From: [Phialemoniopsis] sp. UDSM-2020
Lineage: Eukaryota; Ascomycota; Sordariomycetes; Thyridiales; Thyridiaceae
Direction: 5' to 3'
DNA length: 64,000 nucleotides
Assembly (NCBI GenBank): GCA_018873225.1
Contig: JAEILZ010000004.1
Span: 4,030,001-4,094,000, forward strand
Made by a program: the position numbers and the translations under genes. The notes beneath the pieces were generated by a model. It had not been told where the DNA came from, did no database searches, and worked only from the letters and a program-made list of their open reading frames with translations. Of this stretch, positions 42,048 to 52,938 are shown piece by piece (within the stretch, counting starts at the first letter, position 1; every line of letters begins with the position of its first letter).

Positions 42048-42990
42048 GGTCGCGTGTGCGATGCTCTCGACGCAATTTGCTCGGTCTAGCTGGTGTTCGG
42101 TAGAGACGTAGTTAAGAGTGAAGGGTCCGTGTCTTGTAAGGAACAGTCTAGTTGTGTTACCTTCTTCTCGTGGGCTAGAATGATAAAGTCTTGACCCCGC
42201 AGCTTGCTGAGCTGTTTGGGTGGGAACGTCACACAGTGGCTTGAAGTACAAGGTTAGTTCTGCTGTGCCGTGCTCGATACAACGGGCAAATCCCGACGTC
42301 CCGCTATCGTGCAGACAGCGACGCTTCTCCAGTTTTTCCGTGCCTTCGTTAATCGGACCCAGGAGCGCGGCGCGCGGTTCAGGCCGTCTGCCAATCCGGA
42401 TCGCATGGATCGTGAACTCTGGGGAAGTAACCGCTGCCCTCGTCAACAGGTTGGTGTGGGGTTAGAAATCCGCCGCCTCTGCTTATCAAGGGGAAGATTA
42501 TGACAGAAGAGCCGCCCAATCTCCAATGTGCTGGCTGAGCCTAGATCATGGGGTAGCGCGCCTCCGTCGCAACCCCTAGGACCAAACCTTATGCAGCCGT
42601 CGGAAAAGCAAAGCAGGGCCCACAGGCGACTCCATAGATAGCGGGAAGACCGCCGGACCGCCAGGATGCTGTCATGATCTTGGAACTGGATGCGCTGGAT
42701 GCGCGCGGAAACACCAGGACTGGGAAAGCTAACGATTGCATCGCGATATTGTCTGCGAAGTCGCGCGAATGGCCGAATGGGATATGTTCAAGGGATAATT
42801 CAAGTCTCTCGATTGCATCTTCTCTCTCCTTGCCAGTTATCGCTATCTTCATCTTTGGCATCCATCCCCGCATTCAACTCTAAAAGTCCCAAGACTCGAT
42901 TCTCCAGAACACTGCCACGCTCACCACGACAGGAATTGAAATCCTACCCAGAAGCAACTACAAGCAAGAACCTAAGCACGACCTGGTACT
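42048..42990. promoter_or_regulatory. divergent promoter, monooxygenase/hydrolase
   Basis: 943 bp serving both genes. A direct repeat GACCGCCGGACCGCC (about 42648-42662) supplies clustered CCG/CGG triplets, the half-site of zinc-cluster proteins. No other gene was seen. Confidence 0.4.
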
Positions 42991-44037
42991 ATGACCCAAG
43001 ATCAGAAACACGAGGCTCTCCAGCCTATTCACCCGTCCATGAAGGGCAAACTCGACCCCACCTTCGAGAAGCTCTACAACGACAATGTTGCCAACACGCC
43101 CCTGAAGCCGATCGATCTCTCCTTCCTACGATCAAAATACTCGGTACTCTACTCGTACGGCACGGGCCCTGCCCCAGATGTCGCCCGCCAGTATGATACG
43201 CAGATCACTACGCACGAGGGCGTTACCCTGGACATCAGAGTGTACGAGCCAGACACCACGGGCCCCTGGCCGGTACACATCGACTTCCACGGCGGAGGCT
43301 GGGGCTTAGGCGACCTTGATACCGAGAGCCACATCTGTAAACACATTTGCAAGGAGGCTGGCGTCGCCGTCATCGATGTGGCGTACCGTCTCGTGCCCGA
43401 GGACGCCTATCCCTGCGGAGTGACGGACAGCTTCGCTGCTCTGAAGTACATCTACGACAATGGCGCCAAGGAGTTCAACATTGTTCCCGAGCGCATCTCA
43501 ATAGGCGGCGTCTCGGCCGGCGGCTTTATTAGTCTCGCTCTGGGCCACCTAGCGCGAGATGCCGGTATCTCTCTCAGGCTCATCGCGGTCGGTACTCCAG
43601 TGGTTGACGATCTAAGCCAGTACGCATCGGCGGCGGACTCGCCCTTCCCGTCCATGCAGGAGAACGAGCACGCGCCGACCCTGAACTGGGGGAGGCTCGC
43701 CTGGTTCGACAAGCTTAAGTGGAGCTCCCTCGGCTCGACACCTGAGGAGGTGGCAGAGAAGCGCCAAAGGGTTCCCGCGCTCTTCTTCAACCTCTTCCAG
43801 GCCGACAACTATGCTAACCTCCCCAAGACGGTCATCTATACGGCAGGCGCCGACCCGCTGAGGGACGAGGGCGAGGCGTACGGCATGAAGCTAATCGCGC
43901 ATGGAAATGAGGTGACGATGAAGAGGTTTCCGGGTGTGCCTCACCCCTTTATGCACATGGATAAGGATCTTTGGCAAGCAAAGGACTTCATTCTGCAAAC
44001 GGCTGCTGCTATTCGAGAGGCACTACATGGGCGGTAA
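42991..44037 (+). CDS. alpha/beta hydrolase, HSL-type esterase
   Basis: A single exon of 348 aa. The oxyanion-hole motif HGGGW (DFHGGGWGLGD) is at about residue 95, the nucleophile elbow GVSAGG near 177, the acid in AGADPLRDEG and the His in GVPHPF near 320. All three catalytic residues are present, and there is no signal peptide. The family (hormone-sensitive lipase/acetyl-hydrolase, fold-3) cleaves small esters, lactones or acylated natural products. Divergent transcription with a flavin monooxygenase, and a regulator just downstream, suggest a role in breaking down an ester or lactone intermediate (for example after a Baeyer-Villiger-like step). That is inference. Confidence 0.92.
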   Translation: MTQDQKHEALQPIHPSMKGKLDPTFEKLYNDNVANTPLKPIDLSFLRSKYSVLYSYGTGPAPDVARQYDTQITTHEGVTLDIRVYEPDTTGPWPVHIDFHGGGWGLGDLDTESHICKHICKEAGVAVIDVAYRLVPEDAYPCGVTDSFAALKYIYDNGAKEFNIVPERISIGGVSAGGFISLALGHLARDAGISLRLIAVGTPVVDDLSQYASAADSPFPSMQENEHAPTLNWGRLAWFDKLKWSSLGSTPEEVAEKRQRVPALFFNLFQADNYANLPKTVIYTAGADPLRDEGEAYGMKLIAHGNEVTMKRFPGVPHPFMHMDKDLWQAKDFILQTAAAIREALHGR

Positions 44038-44497
44038 GGTTGGTTGTCTGGGAGGCAAAAAGGCCCAATTCAGCTTTGTCTAGATAGAAGCAAAAGAAAG
44101 ACATGGACGTAAATCTCTGGTCTTCTAAATGAAGTCTTCATTATCAAGAATGTCCACCAGTAAATGCTGGCTAGAATGCAAGTTTGTCAGCTATCCTCAG
44201 ATCGCGGCTATTCCCCCGAGGAAACGAGCGTGATTCCCAGAACCTCCACCCTATTGCTGTAAAGAGTTAAAGTCATCCCCACTAGCCTGCTCTTATCTAT
44301 GGGGATGCCAGGCTAGTTTCTCCAGACTCTGAGACTACTGGGATTGGTGTGCGGCACTAGACCATGGTGTCGGCAACCCCCAGCGCCCAGCTTCCCCACG
44401 CCTCGCTTTCTTCTCCCGAATGCCTCACGTCACTCGGTAATCACTGCAAAACCTTGCAAGAAAACACACGCCGTCCTCATCAACCATATACGCCGTG
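44038..44497. other. intergenic, promoter of double zinc-cluster regulator
   Basis: 460 bp, no gene. The sequence before the ATG is CCGTGATGGC. Confidence 0.4.
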
Positions 44498-46456
44498 ATG
44501 GCTTCTTGCGATCGCAGACCTCCTGTGTGCGTCCGATGCGCCGAGATCAAGCAGGGGTGCCGAGGCGGCATCCCCTGCGAGCGATGTACGCGGCTCAGTC
44601 TTCCCTGTCGGCCCAAGAACAACTCCGCTTCGCCACCATCCCGAGATCAAGGACCAGATAGCCCACTCGTCGACCTATCGATCGAACAACCAAAAGCTCG
44701 GATACGGAGAGTACAGACGGGATGCTTGACGTGTAAGAAGCGCAAGAAGAAATGTGATGAGAGGTTTGTCTTGCTGACTGTTTGAACAAGGAGGTTCGCG
44801 GCTTACGGGTATGACAGGAAACCACAATGCGGCGACTGCCGGAGACTATGTATGGAGTGTACATGGCCTGCCGAGAAGCCTGCCAAGAAGAAGGTCAACG
44901 ACTGGGTGAATGGAGATTGGGCGACAGCTGCCGCGCCGATCAGTCTGCCTGTCGTACGATCACGAAGCCTCAGCCGCTCAGGCAGCTCGGCCGGGTCCAA
45001 TGTCGACGTCAATATCGCAGATGTCCTCTGCCAGATGTCAACCACGATCTCCGCCGACGGCGTGCCAGAGGTCGACATGTCGGCCCCGCTCCAAGACCTG
45101 ACCTGGAGTCTGACCCCGGATTCCACCTGGCTCGACATCCTCCCGCAAACCCCCTCCATCTCCGGCACGTCCCCGGAGAGCATCCCCCAGCACACATCAT
45201 CCCTCTGCCTGTACACCCCCAGCCTGGTCCCAGACCTGACCTCCCCGCACGACAAGGCCTTACTGAACCACTACTCGACCATCGTCGCCACGGTCCTCTC
45301 GCGCAGCCCGAACGCCGACACGAACCCGTACCTGAGCTACCTGCTCCCCATGGCCATCTCGAACCAGCTCGTCCTGCACTGCGTCCTCGCCCTCAGCGCG
45401 ACGCACTGGCAGCGCCTGCAGCCGCGCATGCGCGACCGCGCCCTCTTCCACCAGGCCCAGGCCACACAGTCCCTCGCGCGCCTGCTGCCCCACGTCGCGG
45501 GCGGCGCCGCCGACATCGCCCTCGTGGCCTGCCTGCTGCTCTGCATGACCGAGCTGTTCGACGGCACGTCGGCCGGCTGGAAGCTGCACCTCCAGGGCGC
45601 CAAGAGGTTGTTCGCGACGCTCAAGAGGCAGCACCAGCAGCAGGACGGCGCGTACGGCGGCGGCAAGCAGGCGAGCGCGCACCACAAGTTCCTCGTCATG
45701 CTGACGCGCTTCCTCGACAGCGCCGCCACGACGAGCACGTGCAAGCCGCCGCTGATCGACGAGCGCACCGCCAGCGCCGCCACGGTCCCCGGGGGCGGTA
45801 CCGCGTCATCCGAACCCTCCTCGGGCAGCGGGCTGGGCGACCTCGGCGGCGACGGCGAGGACGCCGCTGTGTACGGCATCCCCCGGGAGCTGTTCCACCT
45901 CGTCGACCGCGTCAACGAGCTGGCCAGCAAGCGCGGCACGCGCGTCGACGAGGCGTCCGAGGCCGCCTTCCGGCGCGAGGCCGAGCGCGTGCGCGCGCAG
46001 CTCGACAACTGGGCGTACGACTACGGAGGCCTGTCGGGCGCCGTGGCCTCCCTGCGCCCGGGCAACGACGACTGCCTGCACGCGACGACGGCGTACGAGT
46101 GGGCGCTGCGCCTGCGCCTGCACCAGATCACCGAGGGGTACTCGCTCAAGGACCGCGAGGTGTCCGAGTGCGTCGAGCACATCCTGTCGTCGACGCAGCG
46201 GATCCGGTATGGTAGTGCGCTGGAGAGCTGTCTGTTGTTTCCGCTTGTTATGGCTGGGGGCGCGTGTGACCGGCTTGAGCAGAGGATGGTTATTCAGGAT
46301 AGATTGATGGTCATGGAGCGGACGTGCGGGTTTGGGTACATTCACCAGAGCAGGGAGCTGGTCGAGACGGTGTGGAACAGGAGGGACGCGACTGAGGCGC
46401 GGGTTAACTGGGCGAGGATACGGTATGAGGAGATGGGCGGGCTGGCGTTGTTCTAA
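44498..46456 (+). CDS. transcription factor with two tandem Zn2Cys6 clusters
   Basis: 634 aa in two exons, 44498-44763 and 44818-46456; the donor is GTTTGT. Cluster 1 (residues 11-37) is C-X2-C-X6-C-X5-C-X2-C-X6-C. Cluster 2 (76-103) is C-X2-C-X6-C-X6-C-X2-C-X6-C, completed across the splice. Only cluster 2 has the strongly basic KKRKKKC recognition loop; cluster 1 has AEIKQGC. The C-terminal part is a fungal-specific TF/aflatoxin-regulator-like domain (LTSPHDKALLNHYSTIVATV, LLCMTELFDGTSAGWKLHLQ). Most members carry one cluster. The gene sits inside the catabolic set at 40.8-51.7 kb and is its natural pathway-specific regulator. Its exon 2 is GC-rich, like the neighbours. Confidence 0.9.
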
Positions 46457-46546
46457 GCATTTGGGTCAGGTCGGGATCGTAAAATTACATGGCAAAGTGC
46501 TAAATGAACTATGTGATATATAAGCTCCTCCGTATCTTCTCGTGTG

Positions 46547-47791
46547 TTACGCAGCGGATGTCCTTGACTCTTCCACCAAGCCAGCTATGTGAGCATGCAT
46601 ATCATAGGCACACACCTCATCGATCGTCAGCATACCGGGCTTAGTGTCCTTACTTGACCAGCCGATCCGTTCGTTGAGGTTCTCCCTCGCCCGCTTGCTT
46701 GCCTCCTGAAGCCTTGTCGCACGGGGTTTCCGCTCTGCTTCGTACAGCTTCAGGCGCTCCTCGACACTCAAATCTGCGTACTTTTCCGAAAACAGAATAC
46801 CCAAAGCACCTGCATCCTCGATAGCCATGCATGCTCCCTGACTCTGATCGGGCATCATTGGGTGAGCAGCGTCTCCCATCAACGTGCATCGGCCCTTGGT
46901 CCAGTACGGGTACTGGTCATGATTGTACAGGCGCCACATCTTGATATCCTGAGCATTCAAAAACAACGTGATGAGCCGTGGGTCCAGCTCTGGGAACGTC
47001 GCAGCCAAGTTCTCCCCCGTTGTCGAGATATTCCACCCATCCTCCTTGAGGTCGTTCTTCTCAGCCGGGTAGAAACAGTAGCACGAGACGACGTTCTTGT
47101 CGCTGCACGCCGACAGCACGATCTTGGTCTTGTTGTCGCCGCCCCAGAACTCGATGGCGTCGTTGTCGAGGAACTCCTCGAGCCCGAGCTCGCGCAGCTT
47201 GTCGGCGTAGATGATGCACCGGTAGCAGCACGACGTGCTCGGGACCACCTGCGGCACGACGCCGAGCTGCTCGCGCATGACGCTGCGGATGCCGTCGGCG
47301 CAGATGACCGCGTCGTGCTCAACCTCGGACCCGTTCTCGAACGTGATACGCCCGGTCTCGGTGTCCAGCTTCTGCGCCCTGTGCCACGTCTTGAGCTCGG
47401 CCGGGTGGCCCTTGCCGCTGCTCGACAGGGCCACCCCCTTGAGGTGGTTGTGCAGGTCGATGCGGTGGAAGTTGTTGTAGTCGGTGCCGAAGCGCTCGCG
47501 GTAGTCGCCCAGGGGGTACGTGCCCTGGACCGCGCCGGTGGCGTAGTCGTGGCGGATCAGGTTGCGCAGGATGACGGGCCTCGCGGCCGGGATGTCGATG
47601 TCCCACTCCTCGAGGAAGCGGGATCCGTTGGAGGCCACGGACAGGGAGGCGCCGACCTCGCCGCCAAAGTCGTAGCGCTCGTAGAGGGTGACGCGGTGGC
47701 CGGCGCGGCGGAGGGCGATGGCGGCGGAGAGGCCGCCGAGGCCCGAGCCGATGATGCCTATTGAGAGGGCCGTCTCGGTGCGACCTGGCAT
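46547..47791 (-). CDS. salicylate hydroxylase-like FAD monooxygenase
   Basis: A single exon of 414 aa; the start MPGRTETALSIG at 47791 is preferred over the open frame to 47926. The FAD fold is IGIIGSGLGGLSAAIALRRAG with an acidic E in LYERYD, the DG motif is VICADGIRS, and the ribityl motif is LMGDAAHPMMPDQSQGACMA. This is the group A flavoprotein hydroxylase family, here closest in look to fungal salicylate/6-hydroxynicotinate hydroxylases, which hydroxylate (often decarboxylating) aromatic acids using NADH. It is a second, different flavin hydroxylase in the same neighbourhood, divergent from an organic-anion-type transporter, which supports uptake and ring hydroxylation of an aromatic or heteroaromatic acid. 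Confidence 0.93.
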   Translation of the reverse strand: MPGRTETALSIGIIGSGLGGLSAAIALRRAGHRVTLYERYDFGGEVGASLSVASNGSRFLEEWDIDIPAARPVILRNLIRHDYATGAVQGTYPLGDYRERFGTDYNNFHRIDLHNHLKGVALSSSGKGHPAELKTWHRAQKLDTETGRITFENGSEVEHDAVICADGIRSVMREQLGVVPQVVPSTSCCYRCIIYADKLRELGLEEFLDNDAIEFWGGDNKTKIVLSACSDKNVVSCYCFYPAEKNDLKEDGWNISTTGENLAATFPELDPRLITLFLNAQDIKMWRLYNHDQYPYWTKGRCTLMGDAAHPMMPDQSQGACMAIEDAGALGILFSEKYADLSVEERLKLYEAERKPRATRLQEASKRARENLNERIGWSSKDTKPGMLTIDEVCAYDMHAHIAGLVEESRTSAA

Positions 47792-48834
47792 GTTGTCTTG
47801 GAACAGCAATGAAAGTTTGTCTTTGATAGCACAACCTTTGAAAGGTCTTTTGGCTTCAGGTATGGGTAGAAGTCTCGTGGAGTGGATAGACAGCAGATGA
47901 ATGGAGGGTGATAAGTTAATGGTCACCTTTGATGGATTGTCAGCAAATGGTTGATAGGTGCCAATGATGTTATCTCTGGTTCTTAATAAGTCTTCCTGGA
48001 CAAATTGTTACATGCATGCCATCTTCCGATGTAATCGCATTCCCCTCCTGATCCGACGCAGCTTCAAGATGCAGCCGCTAAGTGACATCGACTGTCATCT
48101 GATATGGCCTGATGGCACGCGCATCTCTTGACAATTGGAGATCGTTCCCATCCGCCAACCGCGCGGACCGTTATCGTCATGGCCAAACTCAAAAGGCGCG
48201 CAAAGCCCAGAGGGAGTGTCGAAGCGACGGCGCCGCTAGATGCTAGGGCGAGCTCCACCGCGAGGTCCGCGATCCGACGGCTGCATTAGATGGGCGGCGA
48301 TAATGAAGAGACTCCCGCGCTGGAGTCTACCCCGCAGATTGGCACCCCCCAGCATTCCATCGTCTTTGACTTTTCCGTCGTGTCGTGCTGGGTGTAACCA
48401 CGCGGGATCTGGTGGGATTTGGTGGGATTTGCTTGTGGCTTATCAGCGACCTCCTTTTTACTCCAAGGCTGACCATGCGGTGACCCGTACCACCCTTGAC
48501 GTGCCAATTCCTGACTGGGGGGCCAGATATGCGTGTGTCGTATATGTATAGTATTGTGCTTGATGTTCCCTTGCTCTGAGACTACTTAACATTGGGCATC
48601 TCGTTCTCTTTCGAGACCCTTCCTTCCACGACCAGGCTTCATGATCAGGTCTCTCCAGGATTATCGCCACTCGATCTCATCGATTCATAGTCTCATCTTT
48701 CTCCATCAGCCTATCTTTCACTGAGGGTTAGTACATCAGAGAGCCATACTCGCACCTCCCAATCGCCTAACTCCTGCTAACAGCGCTCACAGGCACCTCA
48801 ATATCACCGACGCCAAGCCCAGCTCCCACCGGAC
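47792..48834. promoter_or_regulatory. divergent promoter, hydroxylase/transporter
   Basis: 1.04 kb shared by both genes. An everted CCGaCGG site is at 48274-48280, a common zinc-cluster dimer layout. A GGTGGGATTT direct repeat lies near 48410-48430. No gene was seen. Confidence 0.4.
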
Positions 48835-50295
48835 ATGGGCCTCCACGACACAATGGAGAAGACACTGACGCCCAAGCCCTCGCCCTCGGTCACAAAGGGC
48901 ACCGTCGTCCAAGACATGTCGCACACGGCCGCCCTCAAGACCATCACGCGCAAGGTCGACTACCACCTCGTGCCCCTGATGCTCCTCTGCTACTTCCTCC
49001 AGTTCCTCGACAAGGTGCTCATCAACTACGCCAACATCATGGGCCTGTCGTCCAACCTGCACTTCACGGGCAACGACTTCTCGTGGATGGCCACGGCCTT
49101 CTTCATCGGCTACGCCGTCGCCGAGTTCCCCCAGGGCTTCCTCATCCAGAAATTCCCCGTCTCCAAGGTCCTCGGCCTCAACGTCGTCCTCTGGGGCGTC
49201 GTCATCTGCTGCTCGGCCGCCGCGCAGAATTTTCCAGGGATGACGGCCGCGCGCACCCTGCTCGGCATGTTCGAGGCCGTCATCTCGCCCGCGCTCATCA
49301 TGATCACGTCGCAGTGGTACACGCGCAGGCAGGCCACGCCGCGGACGGGCATCTGGTACTGCGGCCTGGGGCTGGGCCAGACGGTCGGCGGGCTGATCTC
49401 GTGGGCCGCGCAGCAGGGCAACACGCGGCCCGGCAGCTTCGAGAGCTGGCGCATCATGTTTGTCTCGGTCGGCGCCTTCAACGTGCTCGTCGGCCTCGCG
49501 GTCGCGTTCTGGATGCCCTCGAGCATCAGCCACGCCAAGTTCCTGACGGAGCAGGAGCAGGTCGTGCTCAAGGAGGCGCTCGTGGCTGACCAGGGCGGCA
49601 ACGGGCTCAAGGTCTTCCATGCGGCGGGTATCTGGGACGCGCTCAAGGATTTGCAGGTCTGGCTGCTCTTCCTCAACACCGTCCTGATTGTGATCCCCTC
49701 GGGCATCATTACGACATTCTCAGCGACCTTGATCCGAGGTTTTGGGTATGACGCCAAGCAAGCTGCGCTGCTCAACATGCCCGCGGGCGTGGTGTCCGTC
49801 GGCGCGACGCTGCTCAGCACGTTCGCGATCCTGTACCGTTTCCCGCGGTGGCTCGGCATCTGCTGCCTCATGGTCCCCACGCTCATCGGCGCGGGCCTCA
49901 TGTCCTTCTACTCCAAGAGCCAGGCCGGCTCTCTGGCGGGCATATATCTCATCAACTTTGACGTCGCGCCGCTGGCCCTCATATACGCCTGGGTCGGCGC
50001 CAACATCCAGGGCTACACCAAGAAGGTGACGACCAATGCCATCGTAGCCATCGGCTTCTCGATCGCCAACATCATCGGTCCGCAGACGTTCCAGGCCAAG
50101 GACGCGCCGCACTACATCCCGGCCAAGATCACCGTCTTTTGCGTGTGTGGAGGTTCAGTGGTAGTCAGTATCCTGACGAGAGTGCTTTATGGCATGCGGA
50201 ACCGGAAGGGTGCGGTCACGCAGGGCGAGGAGTCTGAGACGTCGCTCGAGGGCATGACCGATAGGAACAACCCCAACTTCTTCTATGTGTATTAG
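48835..50295 (+). CDS. MFS transporter, allantoate permease (ACS) family
   Basis: A single exon of 486 aa with about 12 hydrophobic segments. The start MGLHDTMEKTLTPK is followed by the N-terminal helix RKVDYHLVPLMLLCYFLQFLDKVLINYA, the family signature before and in TM1. Also present are WMATAFFIGYAVAEFPQGFL, a WYTRRQATPRTGIWYCGLG loop and a NIIGPQTF segment. Relatives (Dal5, Tna1, Seo1-like) import allantoate, ureidosuccinate, nicotinate, small peptides and other organic anions with protons. Next to a salicylate/nicotinate-hydroxylase-like gene, an aromatic acid is a reasonable substrate guess. The acidic C-terminal tail ends NPNFFYVY. It is convergent with the aldo-keto reductase. Confidence 0.94.
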   Translation: MGLHDTMEKTLTPKPSPSVTKGTVVQDMSHTAALKTITRKVDYHLVPLMLLCYFLQFLDKVLINYANIMGLSSNLHFTGNDFSWMATAFFIGYAVAEFPQGFLIQKFPVSKVLGLNVVLWGVVICCSAAAQNFPGMTAARTLLGMFEAVISPALIMITSQWYTRRQATPRTGIWYCGLGLGQTVGGLISWAAQQGNTRPGSFESWRIMFVSVGAFNVLVGLAVAFWMPSSISHAKFLTEQEQVVLKEALVADQGGNGLKVFHAAGIWDALKDLQVWLLFLNTVLIVIPSGIITTFSATLIRGFGYDAKQAALLNMPAGVVSVGATLLSTFAILYRFPRWLGICCLMVPTLIGAGLMSFYSKSQAGSLAGIYLINFDVAPLALIYAWVGANIQGYTKKVTTNAIVAIGFSIANIIGPQTFQAKDAPHYIPAKITVFCVCGGSVVVSILTRVLYGMRNRKGAVTQGEESETSLEGMTDRNNPNFFYVY

Positions 50296-50451
50296 TGTAG
50301 TTATGCCAGTCATATCAGAAAGGCTTTTAATCGAGATGACCTTTTTGGACTTATCAATTCAATTTTTCTATAGTTGTAGCTGCTTTTTATCTATCCACGA
50401 GACCGACCTTGGCGCCTTGCGAGTTAAGACCATGAAATCATGACAAGACGC

Positions 50452-51714
50452 TTACAGGACAACCTGGTACTTGGCGCCCTTCTCCTTCTCGTCGCCAAAG
50501 ATGTTGATATCCCACTTGGGACTGTCTGTAATTCATCTGCATTAGCATCAAGTTCACTTCTAATTTTGAGGCTGGTGAACCTACAGGTCGTGGGGATGTT
50601 GAACCGCTGCGGGTTCTCGCCGAGCTTGTTGACGGCCTTGACGGCCTCGTCGTCTAGCTCGACCTCCTGGAAGTTCTCGCGGATGCGCGACGCCGTGACC
50701 GACTTGGGGATGACGCTGTGGCCGCCGATCTGCGACCAGGCGAGCACGACCTGGGCGGGCGTGACCGTCTTGCCCTGCGCCTTGGACAGGCGCTCGGCGA
50801 CGGCCTTGGTTTCGGGGACGTTGACTAGCAGGGGCAGGCCCCACGAGTTGTTGCCAAAGGCCGAGTAGGCCGTGATGTGAATGCCCTTCTGCGCGGCGTA
50901 CTCGATCAGCTTGGGGTTGGGGTTGCGCGGGTGGCGCTCGATCTGGTTGACGGCCGGGGTGACGCCGGTGGCCTTGATGAGGTGCTCGATCTGCGGGATG
51001 GAGATTAGCGGGGAGGTTTTTGGGTGTCGGCGTTTGGGGCTGGAACTTACGTGCTCAATGGAGCAGTTGGAGACACCGACGGAGCGGACCTTGCTCTTGG
51101 GCAGCTTGGTCACGGCTAAAATGGCGAACATCGTCAGCCAATTGCTGTCAAAACGAGCAGAGCCTACGCTGCTGGAAAGGTTGGAGTCCACTAACCCTCC
51201 CACGTCTTGGACAGAGGAACGTCTTGGACAACGTCAACCTCGGCGTCATTGCCGGCAACCCGGGGGAATAGCTCGTCGCTCTTGGCAAAGGCGACAGGCC
51301 AGTGGATGAGGTAGAGCTGCAGACGATCACTGTCAGTATCTTCATTCAAAATCTCTCGCTGCTTCTCGGGAGACGGGACAAACTCACGTCGAGGTAGTCG
51401 AGCTCGAGCTCGGCCAGGGTGTCGTCGAGGGCGGGCTCAACCTCCTCCGGGCGCTGCTTGTTGTTCCACAGCTTGGAGGTGATGAAGATGTCCTCGCGCT
51501 TGAGGCCCGGGATGTCGGCGTAGGCGCGCTTGATGCCCTGGGCGACCTCGCGCTGGTTCTGGTAGATCTTGGCTAGGTCGAGGTGGCGGTAGCCGGCCTT
51601 GAGGGCCTCGTAGACGCCGTCGCCGACCTCGCCGGGCTTGGCCTGCCAGGTGCCGTAGCCCAGGGTTGGGATCTTGTGGCCCGAGTTGAGAGTGACTGTC
51701 TTTCCGAACGACAT
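50452..51714 (-). CDS. aldo-keto reductase
   Basis: 330 aa in five exons: 51388-51714, 51196-51316, 51051-51115, 50585-50990 and 50452-50525. The start is [21 protein letters not shown]. The catalytic tetrad is visible: Asp and Tyr in HLDLAKIY, Lys in FITSKLW and His in LIHWP. The NADPH-binding segment is [15 protein letters not shown]. The last exon ([20 protein letters not shown]) is needed for a normal C-terminus; without the last splice the frame would run on into unrelated residues. AKRs reduce aldehydes and ketones; the fungal glycerol-dehydrogenase/Ypr1-like group is closest in appearance. It may handle a carbonyl product of the neighbouring oxygenases, or act in general detoxification. 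Confidence 0.93.
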
Positions 51715-52938
51715 GGTGTATTTGCTGGTGGTGTTGTTGATTGAAGGTGGGAGAGATAGGAGGGTGTTTATGGTATGAGGTTATGGGAGAATAGAAGAGT
51801 AAGAAGAGGAATAGGGACGAAAGAATTGGGTAAGATGGTACGAGTGGGAGAAATACTCTCCCTCTCTCGCAAAACAGCATCGTCATTACAAAATACAATG
51901 TTGCCATCCCGCGCCAAACCACCCGTGAACCCCTCCACCCCGCCATCATAGCGGACCTTGAGGACCCAGCTTTTGCCAGGCCAGGAGGGTGCGCAAACGC
52001 CACAATTGCGCATAAAGAAACTGCTGGAATCGCACTTCTGCCGTGTCCGCCCCTCGTTCCCCTCTGGCCTAGTGGGCAACGGCGCCTCTTCTAGCTCGAG
52101 ATGTGGAATCGGAGCGGAGCCGCCTCGCTGGGGCGCCGTGGGATTAAATCAGGGTCCGGCCCGGTTGTTCTCGTTTAGGTGATTTTCGCCGAATGAGTCG
52201 AACCCGCTGATCTTTCCGTCTGTCTGGACGGACTTGACGGAGTTGCTGGTTTGGGTCGAGGCGCGCCAATGGGCATCTGGAACTGGCAAAGACCGGGCTC
52301 TTGCTTCCCGAGACTTTGTCCGTGGGGGATCGGCTAGTCAGTTAGCACACTCAAGGTCGAGTTTAGCTGCATTTTCAAGTTTGTGTAATGTATTATCTCA
52401 TGTGCTGTGCTAAAGATCCATGCGAGATATTGATCCGATTCCAGTCGGCAGGAAGTCGGCAGAAATTTTGACCGGCTTCCGGGGGCACCTCATCCTCAGT
52501 CCTTATTTAATCAAACCACATCAGTATGTTATATGTTCGAATGATTCGCCCTCTTCTTGTCAAGCACATATGTAATCATGCACACAGTGAGAGTTCCTTA
52601 ACCCCGAATGCTCATTGCTGCGCCGCCCAAGGCAGCAACGGGCAAGGACAAGTGTTGTCTTTTGGCGCCTATGTGTCCTTGGTAGGAAACACATAATAGA
52701 AATTCATTGAGATCTAGCACATAAAATGACAGTCAACCCTGTCCTATCTAGACATTTCTCTTTCGACATTCGTCGTATTCTTCCAGCAACGTAAGCTGGC
52801 ATGTGCTTGTCGTTGGCATAAGCATCCGCGGGATCAGCACCCTGGTCAGCATCGAGTGGGGTGCATGGCAAAGCCGCAAGTGCAATCCTGTCCAGTTCAC
52901 TCGCTCAATCCATACATAACTTTCGTCTTGAGCCCATC
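51715..52938. other. divergent intergenic region
   Basis: 1.2 kb between the AKR and the signal-peptide protein. The AKR leader has a long CT-rich tract (51720-51850, read on minus). Nothing else was recognised. Confidence 0.4.

Noticed and set aside
42048..42446. Open N-terminal extension of 133 codons on the flavin monooxygenase at 40767
   Set aside because: The extension has no family match and the FAD fold starts directly after the ATG at 42047; it is more likely 5' UTR and promoter.
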